A stretch of DNA of 19,369 bases from Pseudomonadota bacterium (lineage in GTDB: Bacteria; Pseudomonadota; Alphaproteobacteria; Acetobacterales; Acetobacteraceae), in assembly GCA_021828605.1 (NCBI GenBank), contig JAJZEG010000275.1:1-19369 (forward strand), read 5' to 3'. A program made the position numbers and the translations under genes. The notes beneath the pieces were generated by a model, which was not told the DNA's origin, did not search any database, and saw only the letters and a list, made by a program, of their open reading frames with translations. This document shows, piece after piece, positions 15,120 through 19,369 of the stretch (the stretch's first letter is position 1; each line of letters starts with the position of its first letter).

Positions 15120-16130
15120 ATGATATGGCGGACAGCGATGATCGACCAGAGGCTGCGCAGGATTTTGCTCTTTTTTGGCTTATGGGCGCTGACCTCCTGC
15201 GCCGCGCGTTTTTCGGTGCCGCACGCGAAGCCGGGTTTTCCGATTGTAACGGATGGTACTTTTTCGCTCCCCTCGGGCGTGCGTCTGCCGTATCGGGATT
15301 GGAAACCGGCAGGCACGCCGCGCGCGGTGGTGCTGGCGCTGCACGGGTTTGATGACAGCCGCAATGCCTGGGTGACGCTCGGCCCGGTGCTGGCGCGGCA
15401 CGGGATTTTGCTCATCGCCCCCGATCAGCGCGGTTTCGGCGCGGCACCTGATCGCGGAGATTGGCCGGGCACGGCGATTTTGCTGAATGAGGCCAGGCAG
15501 ATGATCGCGCTGGTGCATCGGCGCTATCCGAGGGCGAAATTGACGCTCATGGGTGAGAGTATGGGGGCTGCGGAGACGCTGCTGATTGGCGCGGCGGGGG
15601 ATCGGGCGGTGGCGTCCTATGTGTTGATTTCGCCTGCGGTGTGGGGCGGGCGGGCGATGCTCCCGCCGATGCGCTGGGCGTCGGCGGTGGCGGGGGTGGT
15701 CGCCCCTGATCTGCGGCTCAATGGGCATCAGGCGCATGTGCTGGCGACCGATAATCCGGCGGCCTTGGCCCGGCTGTCGAATGACCCGTTGACGATTCTC
15801 GCGGCGCGATTGGGGTCGGTGGCGGGGATTGTGCGCATGATGGGGCGCGCCCAGGCGATGTGCCGCGACTTTGCGCCCGCCCATGCGTTGGTGCTGTATG
15901 GCGGGCATGATCAACTGATCCCGAAATCGGCGCAGGCGCGGTGCTGGCGGGCAATGCCGGCCGATCCGGGGGTGGTGCTCGCTTACTATCCGCCAGATTA
16001 TCATTTGATGGTCCTCGATCATCAGCGCGCGGTGCCGATGGGCGATATTCTGGCGTTCATTCGCGACCCCAAGCGACCGATTCCGTCAGCGGCGCCGAGC
16101 GAGGCGGAGATTTTCATGGGCGAGCATTGA
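15120..16130 (+). CDS. Alpha/beta hydrolase, predicted lipoprotein (monoacylglycerol-lipase-like)
   Basis: A 336-residue alpha/beta hydrolase of the lysophospholipase/monoacylglycerol lipase type (Hydrolase_4). The predicted triad is S147 in GESMG, D264 in YGGHDQLIP and H295 in YHLMVLDH; LALHGFDDSRNAW supplies the oxyanion-hole region. The N-terminus has basic residues, a hydrophobic core and a lipobox L-T-S-C with Cys at residue 27, so the mature enzyme is probably membrane-anchored in the periplasm. ATG 15138 (residue 7) gives a more typical lipoprotein signal and may be the real start; neither has a strong ribosome site. Only 30 bases separate ATG 15120 from the divergent zinc-finger start, so promoters must lie in the short gap or in coding sequence. 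Substrate is unknown. Confidence 0.85.
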   Translation: MIWRTAMIDQRLRRILLFFGLWALTSCAARFSVPHAKPGFPIVTDGTFSLPSGVRLPYRDWKPAGTPRAVVLALHGFDDSRNAWVTLGPVLARHGILLIAPDQRGFGAAPDRGDWPGTAILLNEARQMIALVHRRYPRAKLTLMGESMGAAETLLIGAAGDRAVASYVLISPAVWGGRAMLPPMRWASAVAGVVAPDLRLNGHQAHVLATDNPAALARLSNDPLTILAARLGSVAGIVRMMGRAQAMCRDFAPAHALVLYGGHDQLIPKSAQARCWRAMPADPGVVLAYYPPDYHLMVLDHQRAVPMGDILAFIRDPKRPIPSAAPSEAEIFMGEH

Positions 16131-16164
16131 GTTTGCCGCGAAACCGGGTTATTCGGATCAAGCG

Positions 16165-16241
16165 GGACCTGTAGCTCAGCTGGATAGAGCGTTGCCCTCC
16201 GAAGGCAAAGGTCGCACGTTCGAATCGTGTCAGGTCCGCCA
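16165..16241 (+). tRNA. tRNA-Arg (anticodon CCG), CCA encoded
   Basis: A complete 77-base cloverleaf. The acceptor arm GGACCTG (16165-16171) pairs fully with CAGGTCC (16231-16237), followed by G and an encoded CCA. The D arm is GCTC/GAGC. The anticodon stem TTGCC/GGCAA encloses CTCCGAA, giving anticodon CCG, which reads the CGG arginine codon. The T arm is GCACG/CGTGT with loop TTCGAAT. The variable loop is 5 bases. A weak possible promoter (TTGAGT 16127-16132, 17-base spacer, TATTCG 16150-16155) would start just before the mature 5' end. No U-rich terminator follows. Confidence 0.97.
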
Positions 16242-16352
16242 CTATATCAATGGGTTATGTTTGGTGCGGCGGCTGCTCCTGAGGCGGTTGAACCCCGATA
16301 GCACGCTGATTTCAACACCTAGAGCGCGAGGCTGATTCACGTTTGTCATTGC

Positions 16353-16367
16353 CGCGCATGTTGCGCG
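16353..16367. other. Short perfect hairpin between tRNA-Arg and the SDR gene
   Basis: CGCGCA-TGT-TGCGCG is a perfect 6-bp stem with a 3-base loop, 29 bases beyond the stop of the convergent SDR gene. No T run follows on either strand, so it is not a standard rho-independent terminator, though it could slow polymerase or protect a 3' end. The rest of the 155-base gap (16242-16396) shows no gene or clear promoter. Confidence 0.35.
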
Positions 16368-16396
16368 TCAATTCCAAACGATCAGGCTCTCCAAAA

Positions 16397-17164
16397 TCAC
16401 GTAGTCAGATACCCGCCATCCACAGGGATAATGGTGCCGGTGATATAGCTGGCGCGCTCCGAGGCCAGGAACACCGCCAGCGAAGCCGTATCGTCGGGGT
16501 TGGCCAGACGACCGAGCGGGATGCGGCGTAGAATTGCCGCCTCGATGGCCGGGTCGAGCTGGCTGGTGGTCATCGCGGTCGCGGTGACCGCAGGCGCGAT
16601 GGCGTTCACGGTGATGCCTGCCGGGCCGAGTTCGCGCGCCAGACCCATGGTCAGTGCGGCGACGCCCGCTTTGGTGGTGCCATACAGCACGTTGCCGAGC
16701 GCACCGCCGCCGCGAAACGCCGAGACCGAGGCGATATTGATAATCCGCCCGCCGCCGCGCGCCATCATCGGTGCGATCACCGCTTGCACGCAGTGCAACA
16801 CGCCCCGCAAATTGACCCGCTCCACCGCGTCCCAATCCTCGGCGCTGGCGGTCGCGACCGGTCCCATTTTCAAAATCCCCGCGCTGGTCACCAGAATATC
16901 CAAACCACCCGCACCCGATATCGTCTGCATCGCGGCCTCAATCGAGGCGGGATCGGTCACATCCATAGTCAAAGCCTGCATCGCGCAGTTACCCACACCA
17001 TCCTGCGCGCGGATCTCCGCGACCGTCGCCGCCGCCGCCTCCGATGAGCGATCAGCGCAATGGACAATCACCCCCTCAGCGGCCAGAGCCTGCGCCACCG
17101 CGCGGCCAATGCCCGAGCCCGCGCCCGTGACCAGCGCAATGCGTCCCTGGAGTCCGAATTGCAT
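16397..17164 (-). CDS. Short-chain dehydrogenase/reductase (classical SDR)
   Basis: A 255-residue classical SDR. The Rossmann dinucleotide site GAGSGIG is at residues 14-20. D38 after the second strand (HCADRSS) favours NAD(H) over NADP(H). Catalytic Ser is S148, with Y161-G-T-T-K165 as the YxxxK pair, and the catalytic-tetrad Asn region is R-V-N-L-R-G-V. The C-terminal G-T-I-I-P-V-D-G-G-Y is family-typical. It resembles FabG and hydroxyacid/alcohol dehydrogenases. The ATG at 17164 lies one base after the BKACE stop (TGAGATG) and has an AGG five bases before it, so it is the last gene of the operon. By context it may oxidise a beta-hydroxy acid to the beta-keto acid used by BKACE; this is inference. 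Confidence 0.92.
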   Translation of the reverse strand: MQFGLQGRIALVTGAGSGIGRAVAQALAAEGVIVHCADRSSEAAAATVAEIRAQDGVGNCAMQALTMDVTDPASIEAAMQTISGAGGLDILVTSAGILKMGPVATASAEDWDAVERVNLRGVLHCVQAVIAPMMARGGGRIINIASVSAFRGGGALGNVLYGTTKAGVAALTMGLARELGPAGITVNAIAPAVTATAMTTSQLDPAIEAAILRRIPLGRLANPDDTASLAVFLASERASYITGTIIPVDGGYLTT

Positions 17165-17165
17165 C

Positions 17166-17996
17166 TCAACCTGCCTTGAGGCCAAGAATGTGACGGGCCT
17201 CCTGCGCTGTGGCCGGGCGCCGACCATACTCCGCGGCGATAGCGACCATTTGCGTCACCAACTCGGCATTGCTGGCGGCGAGCCGGGTACTATCGAGCCG
17301 CACATTATCTTCGAGCCCGGTGCGCACATGCCCGCCTTCGGCGAGGCACCAGCGCGCGACCTCCGCTTGCGAACGGCCAATCCCGGCAGCCTTCCAGGTG
17401 GCGTCGGGCAGCAAAGCGCGCAGTTCGCTCAGCAGAAAATCGAATATTTCCCGGCGCGCCGGCAGCGCATTGCGCACCCCGAGCACGAATTGAACATGCG
17501 GTCGCGGCGCCAGCAACCCTTGATCGGCGAGCGCCTTGGCGTTGTAGAGCATCGCCAAATCAAACAGTTCGATCTCGGGTTTCACCTGATTCGCCAGCAT
17601 TGATCGCGCAAGGCCGGTGACAAAATCGGGCGGATTATCATAAACCTGGGTCGGAAAATTGGTCGAGCCGGTGGCGAGTGACGCCATATCGGGGCGCAGC
17701 GCAATACAGGCGGCGCGCTCATCCAGCGAGCGACCCCGGCCCCCGGTGGAAAATTGCACAATCATCCCCGGACAGTGGCGGCGCACCCCCTCATGCACCG
17801 CGGCGAACAAAGCCGGATCAGAGCCGGGCGATTGATCGGGGTTGCGCGCATGGATATGGGCCAAGCTCGCGCCCGCCTCAAACGCCTGATGGATCGATTC
17901 GATCTGTTCCGCAGGCGAAATCGGCACTGCCGGATTATCGGCCTTGCCGGTAACGGCGCCGTTGATCGCGACGGTGATAATGACGGGTTGGGTCAT
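17166..17996 (-). CDS. Beta-keto acid cleavage enzyme (BKACE, DUF849 family)
   Basis: A 276-residue TIM-barrel enzyme of the BKACE family, whose founding member Kce cleaves 3-keto-5-aminohexanoate with acetyl-CoA to give acetoacetate and a new CoA ester. Metal ligands are H47-I-H49 (A-H-I-H-A-R-N-P) and E229. Conserved active-site positions include S83 in QFSTGGRG and R225 and D230 in G-G-H-V-R-T-G-L-E-D-N. These residues lie at almost the same numbers as in Kce, so the enzyme should be catalytically intact. The ATG at 17996 follows the carboxyltransferase stop by 19 bases and has GGAG about 7 bases upstream. Substrate side-chain specificity cannot be read by eye. The family handles varied beta-keto acids. 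Confidence 0.93.
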   Translation of the reverse strand: MTQPVIITVAINGAVTGKADNPAVPISPAEQIESIHQAFEAGASLAHIHARNPDQSPGSDPALFAAVHEGVRRHCPGMIVQFSTGGRGRSLDERAACIALRPDMASLATGSTNFPTQVYDNPPDFVTGLARSMLANQVKPEIELFDLAMLYNAKALADQGLLAPRPHVQFVLGVRNALPARREIFDFLLSELRALLPDATWKAAGIGRSQAEVARWCLAEGGHVRTGLEDNVRLDSTRLAASNAELVTQMVAIAAEYGRRPATAQEARHILGLKAG

Positions 17997-18015
17997 GCGC
18001 GCTCTCCGAGCAAAT

Positions 18016-19369
18016 TCAGTGTTTTTCGATGAAGTGAAACGAGGTGATATCGCGCCGTTGGGCAATCTCGCGCACCAGCGTCAGCAGCGGCGTGGTCGCA
18101 AGCGGATAGCTGGTGGCAATCGGTCCGGCATCGCGCAACGCGTGGATTTCCGGTGCGGCGTAAAAGGCGGCGAGCAGCAAATCATCATCGGATTCGAACG
18201 GCCCGTGGGCAGCGCGCACCGCCGGAATGCCGGGTGCCAGCAAGGCGCCGGGTCGCTCGGTTATCCGCTCAGCACCACGACCAACCCGGTCGAGCAGGTT
18301 CTGGTCAATCGGGCCCGCGACCTCGCCATAATAACCGAGCACATATTTGCGCACCTCGTCCGGGATGGTGGCATAACGCTCGCGACCCATGACGTTGAGC
18401 ACCGATTGGGTGACCACGAATTGCGCGAACGGGCTAACGATGATCGGGTAGCCCAACTCGCAGCGCACCCGCCCGGCTTCTTCAAGAATTTCGCCGAGCC
18501 GATGCTCGATGCCAATCGTTTTGAGCTGGGAGCGCAGGTTGGAAATCATCCCGCCGGGCATTTGATGGGCGTAGTGAAACGCGTCATACTCAGCAATCGC
18601 GCCCAGCGGCTTGCCCTCCCGCGCGGCGATATAAGCAATCCGTTCCGCCGCCGCCTCAACCAGCGCCAGATCAACCCCCGGATCATGGCCCAGCCGGGTA
18701 AGATTCCGCGCCACCTGCTCGGTGGCGGGATGCGAGGCGCCATTGGCCAGCGGTGAGGTTGCGGTGTGAATCACATCGACCCCGAGGCCGACCGCGCGAA
18801 TAGCGACGGCCGGTGCCAGCCCGGTCAGGCAGTGGCTGTGCAAATGCAGGGGCAGGCTGCCGCAGGCGGCGCGAATCGCCGGGATCAGCGTGGCGATGCG
18901 CTCGGGGGTGAGCAGGCCGCTGGGATCTTTGAGATAGAGGGCGTCAATACCCAGCGCGACCAGCTCGCCGACCTTGCCGACATAATATTCATCGGTATGA
19001 ACCGGGCTCAGCGTGTAAACCAGGCCCGCCGCGATATACAGCCCGACCTGCCGCGCCGCGCGCACCGGCACTTCGAGGTTACGAATATCGTTCAGCGCGT
19101 CATAGGGCGTGTGATAGCGCATGCCCTGGGCGCGAATCCGCTCAGCGGTCAAAGCGACGATGTCATCAGGGAAAAACTCGAACGTAAACAAGCTCTGCCC
19201 GCGCGTCATCACCACCAGCGGCGTCTCGGTAACCCATTCGCTCAGAATCCGCATCCGCTCCCACGGATTTTCGCGCAGGTAGCGCACGCACACATCAAAC
19301 ACCGCGCCGCCCACCAGATCAATCGCCTCGAAGCCAGCGCGGTCGAGCAGCGGGGCGATCTCGCGCATC
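18016..19369 (-). CDS. Biotin-dependent carboxyltransferase (oxaloacetate decarboxylase alpha / pyruvate carboxylase B type), N-terminus cut
   Basis: About 450 residues lie inside the window, and the gene continues past the right edge. The family's usual start (a short segment ending in R-D-G-x-Q-S) is not visible. The HMGL-like TIM barrel is clear: E-I-A-P-L-L-D-R-A-G-F-E-A-I-D, the carboxylated-lysine motif L-K-D-P-S-G-L-L (Lys codon 18928-18930) and metal-binding H-L-H-S-H (about 18832-18848). A PYC_OADA-type C-terminal domain follows (H-Q-M-P-G-G-M-I-S-N-L, P-I-I-V-S-P-F-A-Q-F-V-V-T-Q). The protein ends after this domain, with no biotinyl domain, so it must use a separate biotin carrier. 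It is the first visible gene of the BKACE-SDR operon. Reaction direction and acceptor (pyruvate or other) are unknown. Confidence 0.87.
   Translation of the reverse strand, partial: MREIAPLLDRAGFEAIDLVGGAVFDVCVRYLRENPWERMRILSEWVTETPLVVMTRGQSLFTFEFFPDDIVALTAERIRAQGMRYHTPYDALNDIRNLEVPVRAARQVGLYIAAGLVYTLSPVHTDEYYVGKVGELVALGIDALYLKDPSGLLTPERIATLIPAIRAACGSLPLHLHSHCLTGLAPAVAIRAVGLGVDVIHTATSPLANGASHPATEQVARNLTRLGHDPGVDLALVEAAAERIAYIAAREGKPLGAIAEYDAFHYAHQMPGGMISNLRSQLKTIGIEHRLGEILEEAGRVRCELGYPIIVSPFAQFVVTQSVLNVMGRERYATIPDEVRKYVLGYYGEVAGPIDQNLLDRVGRGAERITERPGALLAPGIPAVRAAHGPFESDDDLLLAAFYAAPEIHALRDAGPIATSYPLATTPLLTLVREIAQRRDITSFHFIEKH

Noticed and set aside
15180..16022. - strand open frame of 280 codons opposite the alpha/beta hydrolase
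   Set aside because: Arg/His/Pro-rich shadow; the + strand frame has lipobox and full catalytic triad.
16242..16396. Second copy of the tRNA-Arg 3' end or integrase remnant marking an island edge
   Set aside because: No repeat of the tRNA 3' end and no integrase-like frame is visible in the window; an island remains only a hypothesis from the skew.
16500..17603. + strand open frame of 367 codons across the SDR and BKACE genes
   Set aside because: It spans two well-supported - strand genes and has shadow-like composition with no motif.
1..19369. CRISPR arrays, insertion sequences, prophage or toxin-antitoxin genes
   Set aside because: No regularly spaced repeats, transposase motifs, phage proteins or paired small toxin/antitoxin frames were seen on either strand.

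Overview
The window looks like chromosomal DNA from a high-GC alphaproteobacterium, most likely Rhodospirillales and probably Acetobacteraceae. Three things suggest this: the gene order mfd-sdhE divergent from recG, mutY divergent from a DciA/DUF721 gene, and a CHCC zinc-finger gene coupled to polA. The lineage is judged from gene content and order only, not from a search. Gene density is very high, with 4-bp start/stop overlaps and overlapping convergent ends, and no stretch over 300 bases lacks a gene.

Layout. 1-408 (-): N-terminus of mfd (cut by the window edge) preceded by sdhE. 451-2957 (+): recG and a NUDIX hydrolase, overlapping by ATGA. 3091-3446 (+): a small secreted protein with its own ribosome binding site and a strong intrinsic terminator. 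3484-6873 (+): a DUF4239 (bestrophin-like) membrane protein, then a YejA-like solute-binding protein and a YejB-like permease, with no YejE or YejF following. 6857-7894 (-): mutY. 7876-8382 (+): dciA-like. 8293-11100 (-): a GAF-GAF-GGDEF-EAL protein with an intact GGDEF and a degenerate EAL. 11197-12150 (+): a squalene-cyclase-like toroid protein of unknown role. 12136-15089 (-): CHCC zinc-finger gene coupled to polA. 15120-16130 (+): lipoprotein-type alpha/beta hydrolase. 16165-16241 (+): tRNA-Arg(CCG). 16397-19369 (-): a tight operon of carboxyltransferase (cut by the edge), BKACE enzyme and short-chain dehydrogenase.

Most of the left 16 kb is housekeeping DNA replication and repair (mfd, recG, mutY, dciA, polA) with small accessory genes between. 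The right 3 kb is a metabolic operon whose members suggest a route through a beta-keto acid: the dehydrogenase could make it, BKACE would condense it with acetyl-CoA, and the carboxyltransferase would handle a C3/C4 keto acid. The substrate is unknown.

The most unusual large-scale signal is base composition. From 1 to about 16.2 kb the + strand is G-rich over C whichever strand is coding. Beyond the tRNA-Arg gene, from about 16.7 kb, the + strand becomes C-rich. This fits an inversion, an insertion at the tRNA, or a replication landmark. Other points for a second look are the catalytically degenerate EAL domain, an 18-bp tandem repeat read by two overlapping convergent genes, the incomplete Yej-type transporter, and the orphan toroid protein.
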